A stretch of 64,000 bases of DNA from Daphnia pulex. Lineage: Eukaryota > Arthropoda > Branchiopoda > Diplostraca > Daphniidae. Of this stretch, positions 1 to 9,192 are shown piece after piece (the first letter of the stretch is position 1; each line of letters opens with the position of its first letter). A program made the position numbers and the translations under genes. The notes beneath the pieces were generated by a model. The model worked only from the letters and a program-made list of their open reading frames with translations, did not search any database and was not told where the DNA came from. The stretch is from positions 5,642,001 to 5,706,000 of the forward strand of contig NC_060027.1 in assembly GCF_021134715.1 (NCBI RefSeq). The letters are read 5' to 3'.

Positions 1-711
1 TAATACTCTCTACTACCATAGCAGAAAACTCGTCTTGCTAGGGAAGATCCAAACTTTTTTTTCTTTTTGTTTACACTGCTGAGCATGCACTGACAGTTGG
101 AAGGTTACGCAAAAAAAGCGAATTCACTAACTAGGATTCGGCAACCAGCTAAGGTAACAAATACGCAAATTAAATGTCTAAAACAGTAATAAACACAAAT
201 GAAAACCCCGTTACGACATGTATCAAATTTTTAAAGAATTATGTACAAAATTTGGTGACGATTGGTCATTCAGGGAAGAAACGTATAAAGGATAACTAAA
301 TGGACATTAAACCATCTGAATTTCACTACTAGCTACTACTAGACTACCCCCTATACCCCACACCCTATATTGTTAAGGACCTTCGTATATAAATATACCT
401 CAGGGATAATAGATTAACAAGATTCCTTCGGTAATGTCCTTCGGGAATTTTTTTAAACGTTAAAGAGACAGAAAATCAAGGTTAAATAGTAGAAAGTAAA
501 TAGTATACATACTTTTATGTTTGGAAAATTATGTTTCCCTTTATTCTCTTAAATGATTTGATTCTTATTAACTAATTGACTAATAATCTGTCAATCCCAG
601 AGCTTCAAAATGAATATAATCTAACATTTTAAAATGTTCCTCAACTTCTTGGTTGATGACTAACTGTTAAAAAAGGAGGCATAGAAATTTTACTTGGACA
701 ACCAAATTTAT
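1..711. repeat. Copy 1 of the ~852-bp tandem unit (blocks A, B, C)
   Basis: Non-coding sequence that recurs further right. Block A (1-412) returns at 7840-8262 and 13,844-14,248. Block B (413-597) returns at 12,967-13,145. Block C (598-711) returns at 13,589-13,701. Once the LINE at 723-7698 and one copy of its target duplication are removed, the spacing of block A copies 1 and 2 is about 852 bp, so this is a head-to-tail tandem repeat. I see no coding frame or RNA gene in it. Block A ends in a short TATA-like AT-rich stretch, but nothing shows that it is a promoter. Confidence 0.85.
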
Positions 712-722
712 TAAAATCAAGA
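712..722. repeat. Left target-site duplication of the LINE
   Basis: The 11-mer TAAAATCAAGA occurs here and again at 7699-7709. The empty site at 13,702-13,712 in the sister repeat carries it once. It therefore marks the exact LINE boundaries. Confidence 0.92.
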
Positions 723-1688
723 TTTTATTTTATTTTTATTTTTTTGATGTTTGATGGGGCTCCGAGGAGGACATCTGGTGGCCAGATTTGTCTTCAGATG
801 CTGGGCAAAGGGTAGCCCTTTAGCCCCCACCTTCTTCTCGGTTCTTTTTCCTTTGTCTTGTGGTTTTTTGGCGAGTTGTCAGGAGGAGACGCCATTAGTT
901 AGCTTGCTTTGCTGGATTTTCCTAATTTTTGTGTGCTTTCTGCGTTGGCGGGTGCCTTCAGGTATGTTTTGAAATTATAATTGTTGTGTACTTGTTTGTT
1001 TATGATGATTTGCCTTCTTTAGATTCGGTTTATGAGTCTTGAGTTTTTGATGTATCTGACCAAGTGATGCTGAATCTCGAATTGGGTGCGGTGATCTAGT
1101 TCGATGTTGAGGCCCACCCAGATAGGAATTCTTGTCCCAAGGCGGGACCAAAGCCGTGCGGATGGTGCGGTGGGCACAGGGGAATCTCTAAGATGTCAAA
1201 TTGCGAGCCCTTATTTGAACACGTTACTCATTTTCATCTTGTCAGATGCTTCATTTTTTACTCCCTCTCGTAGAAGTCTCTGATGCGTCCCGTTTTTATT
1301 TTTTGGCTCCTTCTCCACACTTAGAAAATTTCGGAGAAACTGTCTTTGTTTTTTCGCGGCAAAGTTTGATTCTAAAATCTCACTATTACCTTTATCTTAA
1401 AGAATGTAGATATGAATTCGTGGCTCATCTGCATAGTATTGGCTTCCCACCACGACGATCCGGGTTCGATCCCCAGTTCAGGTTCCTTATTTCATCAACT
1501 ATGCTGTTAATATGAAGTCGATTTATGTAGTGTGTTCCGGTAACCCTTTGCATACTCTGACAAATAAACTTGATGTCCGGATATCCGGATCAGCGTTCGT
1601 GAAAAAATGTCGGCACAGCAAACATTCATGAGGAAAGAAGAGTAAAGAAAAAAGGAACGAAATTCAGAGTCCAGAAAAATATTTATTA
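723..1688 (-). other. LINE 3' untranslated region and A-rich tail
   Basis: About 960 bp between the end of ORF2 and the right-hand (3') end of the element. It has no long frame and ends in an A/T-rich tail at 723-745. On the plus strand at about 1410-1490 there is a tRNA-like stretch with a B-box-like GGTTCGATCCC, in an arrangement reminiscent of tRNA-derived SINE heads. It does not fold into an acceptable tRNA and may be a nested SINE fragment. Confidence 0.6.
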
Positions 1689-2450
1689 TTAATGACTTCT
1701 TGAGATCCTTTTTCCGTCCCAAGCACGTCTTAAGTCCATCCAATGGGACGGGATAAAGACCGCTATGAGATCTCGGCGAAGCGGACATTGGCCATACGTA
1801 AAAGACGTCCTAGGAATGTAAACTTGGGAATCTGCTATGTGCCAAGTACATCTCAGACGTCTCAAAGTGACGTGTTTGGGTCGTATATGGGACTGCACTG
1901 TGCTATCTGGGCAGCACGTCGGTAAGTTTAGATTGAGGTTCTTTTCTCTGAAGTATTGCGTTAATTCTAATCTCTCCATTTCCAGGGCGGTGCAGTGTAA
2001 GAGGGCATGTTCAGTTGTTTCTGGCTCTTCGCACTCAAGGCAGTTTGGGTTTTCTTGTGGCATCAGTCTGGCCATCTGTGCCTTTAGTCTGTTGTGTCCG
2101 GTTCTCAGCCTGAAGAGTATTTGTGTTATCTTCCTAGACTTGTGCTGGTGCCATTTGAGGGATCCGGTTTGTGTTCTTCTGTGGATATTTTCTTTCTCGT
2201 GGCCCGTTTTTAATTCTTCCATGTTTGTTCTTTTCAGGTAGTGCTTGTAGATGGCTGTTTGCTCGGAGATTGATAATGGGTTATTTGATCTGTTTGTGGA
2301 TTCGTTGGATGAGCTTTCTTGTGAAGCTATGGTGTCTGCTCTCTCATTCCCCGGGATGCCAACATGGCTTGGGATCCAACAGATCCTGGTTTTGGTGCCT
2401 GAACTTTTGAGGTTAAGTGCCGTTTGGATTATGTCGTGAATGACGTGGTG
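1689..2450 (-). pseudogene. LINE ORF2, frameshifted 3' part (RNase H end and Cys/His tail)
   Basis: This frame continues ORF2 after a frameshift near 2445. It begins with the end of RNase H, where SHVGIPGNERAD is visible (the last catalytic His/Asp region). It ends with a C-terminal stretch of the form CLECEEPETTEHALLHC, the Cys/His motif commonly found at the end of I-type LINE ORF2. An ATG lies at 2222, but the homologous sequence begins upstream of it, so this is not a separate gene. It is the tail of the ORF2 polyprotein that nicks target DNA and copies the element's RNA. Confidence 0.8.
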
Positions 2451-4750
2451 TTTTCATTTTCAGGTGATGCTACTGACTTGGAGTCAGTATAGACGATTAG
2501 TTCCTGGATGTCTTGAGGGAGATTGTACACTATTTCCATTGCCCTGTGGATTCCGTAGGCTTCTGCCGTAAGGATGCATGAACCCTCAGTGAGTGTACCA
2601 GCTTCTTCGATGTTTAACGTTGGGAGTACTACTGCATAGGTCGTATTTTTTGTTTCTTTATTCAGTGATCCATCCGTGTACGCTTCTGTTCCGTTTTCTG
2701 TCTGGGCCTTATATTCTTGAAAGAGCGCCCTGGCTTTCGTCTGGTTAGCGAGAGCTTCTTTCTTTCCAATTTGCAGGTAGTCTAGGGTGATTGGCATTTC
2801 GGTCCATGGTGGGGGTTGGTTGCGCCGGGATTCGTGAGCCTTCGCTTCTTCATACAGGTTTAGGTCGGCCAAGATAGTGTGTGCTGTTGCTAGCTTTAGG
2901 GCGGGTGTGTTGTGCTCCTTCCAATTTACTGGCTTTCTTCTGAGGTTGTAGCATGGTTGGTGCATCGGGTGGTTGGGTTGCTTGTCGACTCTAATGAGGT
3001 ATCGTCCGGATAACCAGCTTTTCCTCGTGGTTATTGGTTGGAGGTCTAGTTCAAGAAGCATTTCTTTAATGGGCGTTGATTGGGGTGCCCCTAAGATGAT
3101 TCTCATTATGCCATTTTGAATGGCTTCGATCTTCTTTTGTCTGTTTTGGCTTGATGTTCCTGCAACCATGATTCCGTAGTCTATTCTGCTCCGTACGAGT
3201 GCTTTGTACATAATTACTAGTGAGTCAATGCTCGGCCCGTGTTTTGTGTTAGTTAGTATCTTGAAGAGGTTTTTGAATTTCGATGTTTTTTGGATCACGG
3301 CTTCCGTTTGCCGTGTCCAGCGTAGTCCATGGTCGAAGTACACTCCCAGGTGCTTTATTTCCTTCACTTCCGGGATTTTTGAACCGGTTATGAATAGGAG
3401 GGAGTTTATTTGCTTCTTTTTTTGTCTTGTGAAGTTTATGAGACTGGATTTGGGGGCGGAGAACTTGAATCGCCATTTTATGGCCCATGCCGTGACTTCA
3501 TCCAGGTATCGGGTTAGTTTAACTTCCGCGTCTCGTCCATTTTCAGCGAGTATATGGCATTCTATGTCGTCGGCGAATAGCAGGGTTTCTCCTGGTTCCT
3601 TGATAATGGGCAGGTCATCTAGCATGACTGAGAAGAGTAGCGGGCTAAGGGGGGATCCTTGTGGGACACCGATTTTGAGCTCTCGGTCCTCTGAGACGGT
3701 CTGTCCTATCTGGACATTGAATGTTCTGTTTGTCAGGAAGTTTTTTAACCATGCTAGTGTTTTTCCAGTTATTCCTTTTGCGCTTAGTTTGTACAGTAGG
3801 CCTTGTATCCAGGTAGTGTCAAAAGCCTTTGAGATGTCTAGGAATACTGCGTAGGTGTTCATAGGGTTTATTTTGTTGAATCCTTTTCTGATATAGTGCT
3901 CTAGCCCGATGATGTTGTCCATGGTACTTCTTCCTTTCCTGAATCCTGACTGTGTTTTTAGCCTTAGGCCTTTGCTTTCCAGTAGCCACACCATTCTTCT
4001 ATTGATGATTCTCTCCATTACTTTGCCTAGACAGGAGGTTAGTGATATTGGTCGATAAGATTCGGGTTCTTCTGCTGGTTTTTCGGGTTTTCTAATCGGG
4101 ATTATTGTTGCTTTCTTCCAGTCCTCTGGGACATTGGCTGATTCGAGCATGCAATTCAGGAGGTCTAGTAGGTACTTCTTGTTGTCTTCTGATAGGTTTT
4201 TAAGCATTAGATTATGCACTTTGTCTTGACCCATTGCGTTGCTTTTCAGGTTTCCCATGCCGTACTTTAGCTCTCGTTCTGTGATTGGTGTGTTTAGGCC
4301 GTTTGAGTCCGTTTTTGATTCTTGCTTCCTGATGTACTGCTCGAATCTTGGGTTATCGGGGAGGATTCCGTCGCTGTGGTCATATTGGCATGCTAGTATT
4401 CTGGCTTTTTCTTTAAAGTCGGTAGTTAGAAGGCGTGTTTTGGGGTCTTTTATGGGGGAAGAGAAGAGGTCGGGAGGAGTTGTTCCTCTTGTCCAGGCTT
4501 TTGTGAAGGCCCAGGTTTTTGTTGGGGAGCTTTTGGGGTTTAGGCTGTTGATGTGTTTATTCAGTGTTTCTTCTTTTGCTTTGATGATGGTTTTCTTTTT
4601 TTGAATTTCTTTTTCTCTCCATACTGCTTTTTTTGATTCACATGAGACTCCCCCTCTTGCAGGATCGCATGCATTTCTTGTTTTTCTTGATTGGGCTACT
4701 GCCTTTTTGCATTCTTTGGTCCACCACGCCCTTTGTGGTTCCGCTTTCAT
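2429..4750 (-). CDS. LINE ORF2 middle part: reverse transcriptase and RNase H start
   Basis: 773 codons. The N-terminus resembles the usual linker between endonuclease and polymerase (QRAWWTKECK). The polymerase core shows SYRPISLTS, FLDISKAFD (motif A, near residue 300), GVPQGSPLSPLLF (motif B, near 365) and FADDIE (motif C, near 392). RNase H begins near residue 690 with AYTDGSL, followed by an EAYGIHRA helix and VYTDSKS. The ATG at 4750 overlaps the upstream TGA as ATGA, but this start is probably an artefact of a shift in the nine-base A-run just upstream (plus-strand T-run 4762-4770). Reading one base back in that run joins the endonuclease frame to this one. The frame is lost near 2445 inside RNase H. 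By family, the product performs target-primed reverse transcription. Confidence 0.88.
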   Translation of the reverse strand: MKAEPQRAWWTKECKKAVAQSRKTRNACDPARGGVSCESKKAVWREKEIQKKKTIIKAKEETLNKHINSLNPKSSPTKTWAFTKAWTRGTTPPDLFSSPIKDPKTRLLTTDFKEKARILACQYDHSDGILPDNPRFEQYIRKQESKTDSNGLNTPITERELKYGMGNLKSNAMGQDKVHNLMLKNLSEDNKKYLLDLLNCMLESANVPEDWKKATIIPIRKPEKPAEEPESYRPISLTSCLGKVMERIINRRMVWLLESKGLRLKTQSGFRKGRSTMDNIIGLEHYIRKGFNKINPMNTYAVFLDISKAFDTTWIQGLLYKLSAKGITGKTLAWLKNFLTNRTFNVQIGQTVSEDRELKIGVPQGSPLSPLLFSVMLDDLPIIKEPGETLLFADDIECHILAENGRDAEVKLTRYLDEVTAWAIKWRFKFSAPKSSLINFTRQKKKQINSLLFITGSKIPEVKEIKHLGVYFDHGLRWTRQTEAVIQKTSKFKNLFKILTNTKHGPSIDSLVIMYKALVRSRIDYGIMVAGTSSQNRQKKIEAIQNGIMRIILGAPQSTPIKEMLLELDLQPITTRKSWLSGRYLIRVDKQPNHPMHQPCYNLRRKPVNWKEHNTPALKLATAHTILADLNLYEEAKAHESRRNQPPPWTEMPITLDYLQIGKKEALANQTKARALFQEYKAQTENGTEAYTDGSLNKETKNTTYAVVLPTLNIEEAGTLTEGSCILTAEAYGIHRAMEIVYNLPQDIQELIVYTDSKSVASPENENTTSFTT

Positions 4751-5643
4751 TTGATTGGATGTTTTTTTTTCATTTTAATATTGTTTGCTGTGTTTGCTGA
4801 GTGGAGGGCACTAATGAATATTTGATACTTGCGTGAGGGGTCTCCTGTTCTATGAAAATCCGTCAATTCGATGGTTTGCCTTATGCTCGTGTTCCAGTTT
4901 TCCCAGTTGGCTTCGCTGAAGTTCCAGCTGGGTGGTCGATTTGAAGATTGCATTGGTTTGGTAACTAATTGGATGTGAATTGGGAGGTGGTCGCTGCCTA
5001 CAAAGGGTCCTCGTTTCAATTCTGCTGTGGCGGCTAGGTGAGGGGACATTATTGCGAGGTCTATTGTGGTGAATTTTAGTGTGCTGGGGCATTGTCTTGT
5101 GCCGAGGTTGGGTGGAGTGGCTAACATAATATTGTTTTCTTTTTCTAGGAGGTTGGCTAATATTCTTCCGCTGCGGTTGGGATGGGTGCTTCTTGTGTCC
5201 CATAGGCCATGTCTTGCGTTGTAGTCGCCGCAGAATATGGTGTTGTTGCTGGTCAATCTATGCAATTGGGTCAATTCATCCTCGTCGCACGCCTGGCCAT
5301 TTGGTATGTAGATTGATATGATGTCTAACATTTCATTTCTGCCGTTGTTTTCTGTGGATATTGATACCCCTATTGATTCGATTGTTTGCAGGTCTGGCAG
5401 CTGAAGTTGTTTGAACTGGAGGGATTTGTGAATTAATATTGCCACGCCTCCTCCTACCTGGCCTACGCGATTTTTATTTACTGCATAGTATTGTTTGAAT
5501 TTTACGCTGAATGAATCTCTCCAGAACATTTCGCATAGTGTGACTATGTGGGGTTTGTGAAGGTGCAAATGTGCTTTGAATTCTATTAAATTAGACTTTG
5601 TGAGACTTCTTGCGTTGTATTGAATTAGTTTAAGGTTCATCAT
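4747..5643 (-). CDS. LINE ORF2 first part: apurinic-like endonuclease (EEP fold)
   Basis: 298 codons. The visible motifs of the exonuclease-endonuclease-phosphatase family are QYNARS near the start, CEMFW (the metal-binding Glu position, in a slightly unusual context), GGVAILIH, GDYNARH near residues 136-142 and SDHLPI near 216-221. This enzyme makes the first nick at the target. The start ATG (5643) overlaps the ORF1 stop as ATGA, an arrangement known from LINEs that translate ORF2 by termination and re-initiation. The frame runs into TGA at 4747 immediately after an A-run. The protein then continues in another frame, so this is the N-terminal third of one ORF2 and not an independent gene. 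Confidence 0.87.
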   Translation of the reverse strand: MMNLKLIQYNARSLTKSNLIEFKAHLHLHKPHIVTLCEMFWRDSFSVKFKQYYAVNKNRVGQVGGGVAILIHKSLQFKQLQLPDLQTIESIGVSISTENNGRNEMLDIISIYIPNGQACDEDELTQLHRLTSNNTIFCGDYNARHGLWDTRSTHPNRSGRILANLLEKENNIMLATPPNLGTRQCPSTLKFTTIDLAIMSPHLAATAELKRGPFVGSDHLPIHIQLVTKPMQSSNRPPSWNFSEANWENWNTSIRQTIELTDFHRTGDPSRKYQIFISALHSANTANNIKMKKKHPIK

Positions 5644-6836
5644 TTTTTGGTTGTTTGTAGGGTGCTTGGGCCGCTTCTAAGTTTTTTGGTTGCTGGATCA
5701 GGTGCAGGTTCACTTCTTGCGCTATTTGTGACGGCCGGTCTTGTGCCAGTGGCTACTGGTCTTGTCTCTTCTGGTTGGCTTGTGTCCATGTCCTCGGTGT
5801 CTGTATCCGGAAGGAGCTTGGCCAGTAGCGAGACAAGCCTGTCTAGTTTGGAGTTCGATGTTTGTTGGCCTTTTTCGAGCGTGGCAAGTGAGTCCCGGAC
5901 ATGGTTTACCGTTGTGTCCAGTTTTCCTACTTTAGCTTCCAGAGTTTTCACCTTAGCAAGTTCGGCTTTAATTCCGGCGAGGTCTGTTTGTAAGGCCTCA
6001 ACTTTCCCTTTCAGGATTTCTGTTTCGTGATTGATGGGAGGCGAAGGCTCACCCAATGCCTGGCTATAGCTAAGATGTTTATTGGGGTGGGCAAGGGGTG
6101 ATCTACCTTGTGCAGTCGTTGTTGGTCTGGTTGCCTGCTTCATCCTTAGGAATTTTGGGCATGACGGCGAGCTGGCTGGGTGTTTGCCCTCACAGTTGAT
6201 GCACCGAGCAGGGGCTTGGCAGTTTGTCATGTCTTCGTGGTGTGAGCCACAGTTGTTGCATCTTTCCTCTTCCCTACAGTGGTTGCTTGTGTGGCCCAGT
6301 CTTTGACACTTTTTTGAGCACCTTGGTGGGCCAGGGATGTATGGCCTTGTCTTGAACATCATTCCGTTTAGGGTTATTTCACTTGGTGCATTTTCTTCGA
6401 ATTCGAGGGCCACTGTTGGAGTAGGTGCTTTACCTAAGCCTATCTGGGATTTGAATCGATACACTGACACTATTTTGTAGCCTCTGTCTTGGAGCGCGTG
6501 GTAAGTTTCTTCATCGGTATCGCCTAGTGGGACCTGGTGGATGGTTACCCTGGATCCGCTTGCTACGTTTGGAAGTTTGCAGGTGACCATAATCTTTCCT
6601 TTGTGCACATAGTTTATCTTTAGGAGTTTTAATTGCTGATCTTTAGTGGCTGGTCTGATGAATAGGTCACCCCCTGTGGCGATTGAGACTCCTCCTTTTT
6701 CGAAGAGTCCTAGTTCTTCTTCCAATTCATTCACTATTTCCGCGATTTCTTTCGATTTCATTTGCCTAAATGATTTTCCGTCTTCTCTCTTGATGAATAT
6801 TGGTACGATGGTTGATTCGGTGCTGGTCGACGCCAT
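5640..6836 (-). CDS. LINE ORF1: Gag-like nucleic-acid-binding protein
   Basis: 398 codons, intact. Residues about 172-232 hold three Cys/His knuckles. The first is CSKKCQRLGHTSNHC, with three residues rather than two between its first two cysteines. The next two are of the C-x2-C-x3-H type, ending in CEGKHPASSPSC. Residues about 277-340 have heptad-like hydrophobic spacing (a likely coiled coil). The tail is Pro/Thr/basic-rich and ends in TTKK. By family the protein coats the element RNA. The start at 6836 is the first ATG of the frame, and the sequence upstream is the untranslated leader. The stop overlaps the ORF2 start by the four-base ATGA. Confidence 0.88.
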   Translation of the reverse strand: MASTSTESTIVPIFIKREDGKSFRQMKSKEIAEIVNELEEELGLFEKGGVSIATGGDLFIRPATKDQQLKLLKINYVHKGKIMVTCKLPNVASGSRVTIHQVPLGDTDEETYHALQDRGYKIVSVYRFKSQIGLGKAPTPTVALEFEENAPSEITLNGMMFKTRPYIPGPPRCSKKCQRLGHTSNHCREEERCNNCGSHHEDMTNCQAPARCINCEGKHPASSPSCPKFLRMKQATRPTTTAQGRSPLAHPNKHLSYSQALGEPSPPINHETEILKGKVEALQTDLAGIKAELAKVKTLEAKVGKLDTTVNHVRDSLATLEKGQQTSNSKLDRLVSLLAKLLPDTDTEDMDTSQPEETRPVATGTRPAVTNSARSEPAPDPATKKLRSGPSTLQTTKK

Positions 6837-6923
6837 TTTGGACTTGGGGGGGCGTCACCTGGGGGGACGGGAATTTAAGTTCTGGATGGGGTATGTATTC
6901 GCGGCTTTCTTTATGATTTGCAC

Positions 6924-7054
6924 CAGCCCAACTGGTCGAAACCTAGGACTGGGTGCTTCGGGGTGTGAATTTAGCAACAGCCCAACCGGCCGAAGCCTAG
7001 GACTAGTTGCCAACTGACGGGTATCAACAGCCCAACCAGCCGAAGCCTAGGACT
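6924..7054 (-). repeat. Three 27-bp repeats in the LINE 5' leader
   Basis: Three copies at 6924-6950, 6978-7004 and 7028-7054, all starting CAGCCCAAC and ending CCTAGGACT on the plus strand, with only a few mismatches. Spacing is 54 and 50 bp. They lie between the 5' end of the element and ORF1. Leader monomers of this kind act as internal promoter modules in some LINEs; whether they do so here is unknown. Confidence 0.85.
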
Positions 7055-7162
7055 AATTGATATTACCGTATTCTTCGGATGGTTCGATCGCAAGCTGCAG
7101 GATGAATTCTTCTTGCTCTTCGATTTGATTTTCCGCCCTGTGTAGTTGTTGTTTCCCTGTGG

Positions 7163-7492
7163 CTAGCCGATTTTTTTCAATTCTTGGTAGATTCGCTGCG
7201 CCTCACGCGTTCGTTCTTCAATCAGTCGCCTTCTTTCCTCTTCTCTTCTTTCTTCAATCAACAGCGCCCTTATTGCCTGCCGTTCACGCTCCCGTTGCTC
7301 GCCTGCTGACTCTCGGCGTTGATTGTGACCGGCAGCTTGACGGGCCCTGCTGGGTTTACTGTTGCTACGGCGCGGCAGCTTGGTGGTTTGGAGCCAGATG
7401 GCCACGTTACTCAGATGAAAAAGAGGGTGGTATGGGGGGAATTTCCCACTTGGTTGACACTTCGATGCCGAAGATAGGGTCGGATACGGCAC
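7163..7492 (-). other. Possible small upstream frame in the LINE leader
   Basis: A 109-codon minus-strand frame upstream of ORF1 whose last ~45 residues are almost entirely Arg, Glu and Gln (RREEERRRLIEERTREAQ), predicting a charged helix. I do not recognise it. It could be an extra leader ORF or chance, and only conservation in sister copies would tell. Confidence 0.25.
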
Positions 7493-7554
7493 ACACCACT
7501 TTCTTAAGCGCAGTTACTTGAGAGGAGGGGTTCAATTTCTAACTTTAAGTTTTC

Positions 7555-7556
<2 letters not shown>

Positions 7557-7588
<32 letters not shown>
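7557..7588. repeat. 32-base T homopolymer in the LINE leader
   Basis: An unbroken T-run (A-run on the element strand) about 110 bp inside the element's 5' end. An internal A-run at this place could be the fossil 3' tail of a shorter element now fused to the LINE leader, or simple slippage. Confidence 0.8.
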
Positions 7589-7591
<3 letters not shown>

Positions 7592-7698
7592 GGAGGTTGG
7601 GCGGGATTCTAGGTTCGCGCCGGCTGGATGAAAGCACTATTGTATCTGGAGCGAGAGAAAGTACGTCTTGACGGTGCCGTGGCTTGGGCCGGACTGGC

Positions 7699-7709
7699 TA
7701 AAATCAAGA
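7699..7709. repeat. Right target-site duplication of the LINE
   Basis: Second copy of TAAAATCAAGA; compare 712-722. Confidence 0.92.
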
Positions 7710-8262
7710 TAAAAAATAGTAAACAAAAAGAGGTAATAATCAAACAAAAAGGGTTAAAAAAATAAGAGTGGGAAAATACAAAGTAAAAAGAAGAATAAAG
7801 ACGAAATCGAAATCGAACATAAAAACCAAATCAAATAATTAATACTCTCCACTCCCATAGCAGAAAACTTGTCTTGCTAGGGAAAATCCAAACTTTTTTT
7901 TCTTTTTGTTTACACTGAGCATGCACTGACAGTTGGAAGGTTACGCAAAAAAGCGAATTCACTAACTAGGATTCGGCAACCAGCTAGGTAACAAATACGC
8001 AAATTAAATTTCTAAAACAGTAATAAAAACAAATGAAAACCCCGTTACGCAATGTATCAAATTTTGTCAGAATTATGTACAAAATTTGGTGAAGATTGGT
8101 CATTCAGGGAAGAAACGTATAAAGGATTACAAAATGGACATTAAACCCTCTGAATTTCACTACTAGCTACTACTACCCTACCTCCTATACCCCACACCCT
8201 ATATTGTTAAGGACCTTCGTATAAATATACCTCAGGGAAAAATATACCTCAGGGATAATAGA
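7710..8262. repeat. Tandem unit, block D of copy 1 and block A of copy 2
   Basis: Block D (7710-7839) resumes exactly where block C was interrupted by the LINE and matches 13,713-13,843. Block A copy 2 follows (7840-8262), with a small internal duplication near 8228-8255. The block A end (ATAATAGATTAA) is identical to a stretch in the tRNA-Leu intron, and the sequence switches here into the tRNA cassette. No genes seen. Confidence 0.85.
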
Positions 8263-8342
8263 TTAATAGGTAATCTTGTGATATCCGTTACTTGGCATTC
8301 TAGTCTTCGAAGAAGGCGTGGGTGCGAACCCCACTCTTGACA
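8263..8342 (+). pseudogene. tRNA-Leu fragment (intron 3' end and 3' exon only)
   Basis: Same sequence as the intron and second exon of the tRNA-Leu at 9056-9192, with a good T-arm (GTGGG/CCCAC) and the 3' acceptor strand TCTTGAC, but no 5' exon. Block A of the tandem repeat sits where exon 1 should be. It is a truncated copy created by the junction. Confidence 0.8.
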
Positions 8343-8453
8343 AAACCTTCCTTTCAAGTTTTATTCTTTTTCACTCTAAATCTTCTTCTCCGTTGAAAAC
8401 GCGTACGTGTCGCAATCGTTAACAGTCATTTAAAGCAAACGAGCATAAGTTAA

Positions 8454-8525
8454 GGGAATGTGACTCAGAGGTAGAATGCTCGCTTCGCATGTGAGAAGAC
8501 CGGAGTTCAATCCTCCGCAACTCCA
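8454..8525 (+). pseudogene. Degenerate tRNA-Ala (CGC)
   Basis: A 72-nt cloverleaf with anticodon CGC in the loop TTCGCAT. The acceptor stem has two mismatches (5' GGGAATG against CAACTCC) and the D-stem has one (ACTC/GAAT). The sister copy at 12,316 is perfect, so this one is decaying. Confidence 0.8.
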
Positions 8526-8590
8526 AGGTAGTGAAAATAATCGAGTGGTAAAAAGCAAGTATCAGAAGCATACTGGTATTCTAGATTTAA

Positions 8591-8662
8591 GTGGTTGTAA
8601 CTCAGTGGTAGAGTGTTTGTTTTGCATGCGAAAAGTCCGGAGTTCAATCCTCCGCAACTCCA
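8591..8662 (+). tRNA. tRNA-Ala (TGC), one acceptor mismatch
   Basis: 72 nt, loop TTTGCAT with anticodon TGC, D-stem ACTC/GAGT, T-stem CGGAG/CTCCG. The acceptor 5' strand GTGGTTG has one mismatch to CAACTCC. It lies 65 bp after the preceding tRNA-Ala with no run of four T between them. TTTT follows about 18 bp downstream. Confidence 0.7.
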
Positions 8663-9055
8663 TACATTAATCACTTTCATTTTGAAAAAAAGACCATTGT
8701 TAGGTCTGCCAACAGAATGAAACTACATTCCACATTCTTACGAATATCTCGTGAAAAGTGTAAATACCCAGTGATCAAACAAGTACTTGCAAAACGATAG
8801 GGCATAATCTTTCTTATCCTTCTTTTTCTTCTACTGGTAGAAACCGGCTTTTGTCGTCCCAGCGGTATTTTCTGACGGCCATTCGGTTGTGGCACTGTCG
8901 ATTAAACCTGCCATGATCCTCGAAAATTGAACAGAAAAGCATACAATTGCCATTAATTATTGATATTTTGCCCTGTCATAGTTACAATTGTGTGCTCTTC
9001 TCAATACACCTAGTTAACGCCACATTGCAATATAAGTAGCCATTGCGTTAACAAT

Positions 9056-9192
9056 GTCAAGATTGCCGAGTGGTTAAGGCGCCAGACTTAAGATTCTAAT
9101 TCAAATAATAGATTAATAGGTAATCTTGTGATATCCGTTAATTGGCATTCTAGTCTTCGAAGAAGGCGTGGGTGCTGACCCCACTCTTGACA
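9056..9192 (+). tRNA. tRNA-Leu (TAA) with intron
   Basis: The acceptor strands GTCAAGA and TCTTGAC pair perfectly. The D-arm is GCC/GGC and the anticodon loop CTTAAG gives TAA. An intron of about 50-60 bp follows the base after the anticodon. A long variable arm (CTTCGAAGAAG) supports a class II tRNA. The T-loop reads TGCTGAC, which departs from the B-box core seen in the fragment at 8263-8342 (TGCGAAC), so this copy may be weak or inactive. TTTT follows within 20 bp. Confidence 0.7.

Larger units (their letters stand above)
723..7698 (-). mobile_element. Near full-length non-LTR retrotransposon (LINE), I/LOA-like
   Basis: A 6,976-bp minus-strand element bounded by an 11-bp target duplication. 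Its 5' end is at 7698. Its 3' end at 723 is an A-rich tail on the minus strand (T-rich at about 723-745). In element order it has a long 5' leader with three 27-bp repeats, ORF1 with zinc knuckles, and an ORF2 region with endonuclease, reverse transcriptase and RNase H. That order, with RNase H last and a Cys/His stretch at the C-terminus, is typical of the I superfamily of LINEs. The clade call is by motif recognition only. ORF2 is broken into three frames, so this copy is probably inactive, unless the first break is programmed. Confidence 0.93.
8263..9112 (+). repeat. tRNA cassette copy 1 (Leu 3' part, Ala, Ala, Leu 5' part), ~850 bp
   Basis: The segment from the tRNA-Leu intron at about 8263 to the same point at 9113 recurs from 9113 onward, giving a period of 850 bp. 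The second copy is split by the LTR element at 9276-12,283 and ends at 12,966. Each cassette carries a tRNA-Ala(CGC) and a tRNA-Ala(TGC) sequence and half of a tRNA-Leu at each end. The about 390 bp between the Ala pair and the next Leu (8663-9055, repeated at 12,525-12,917) contains no further gene I can recognise. Confidence 0.85.

Noticed and set aside
3204-3854. 216-codon plus-strand frame across the LINE
   Set aside because: Antisense to the reverse transcriptase core, which has clear catalytic motifs on the minus strand.
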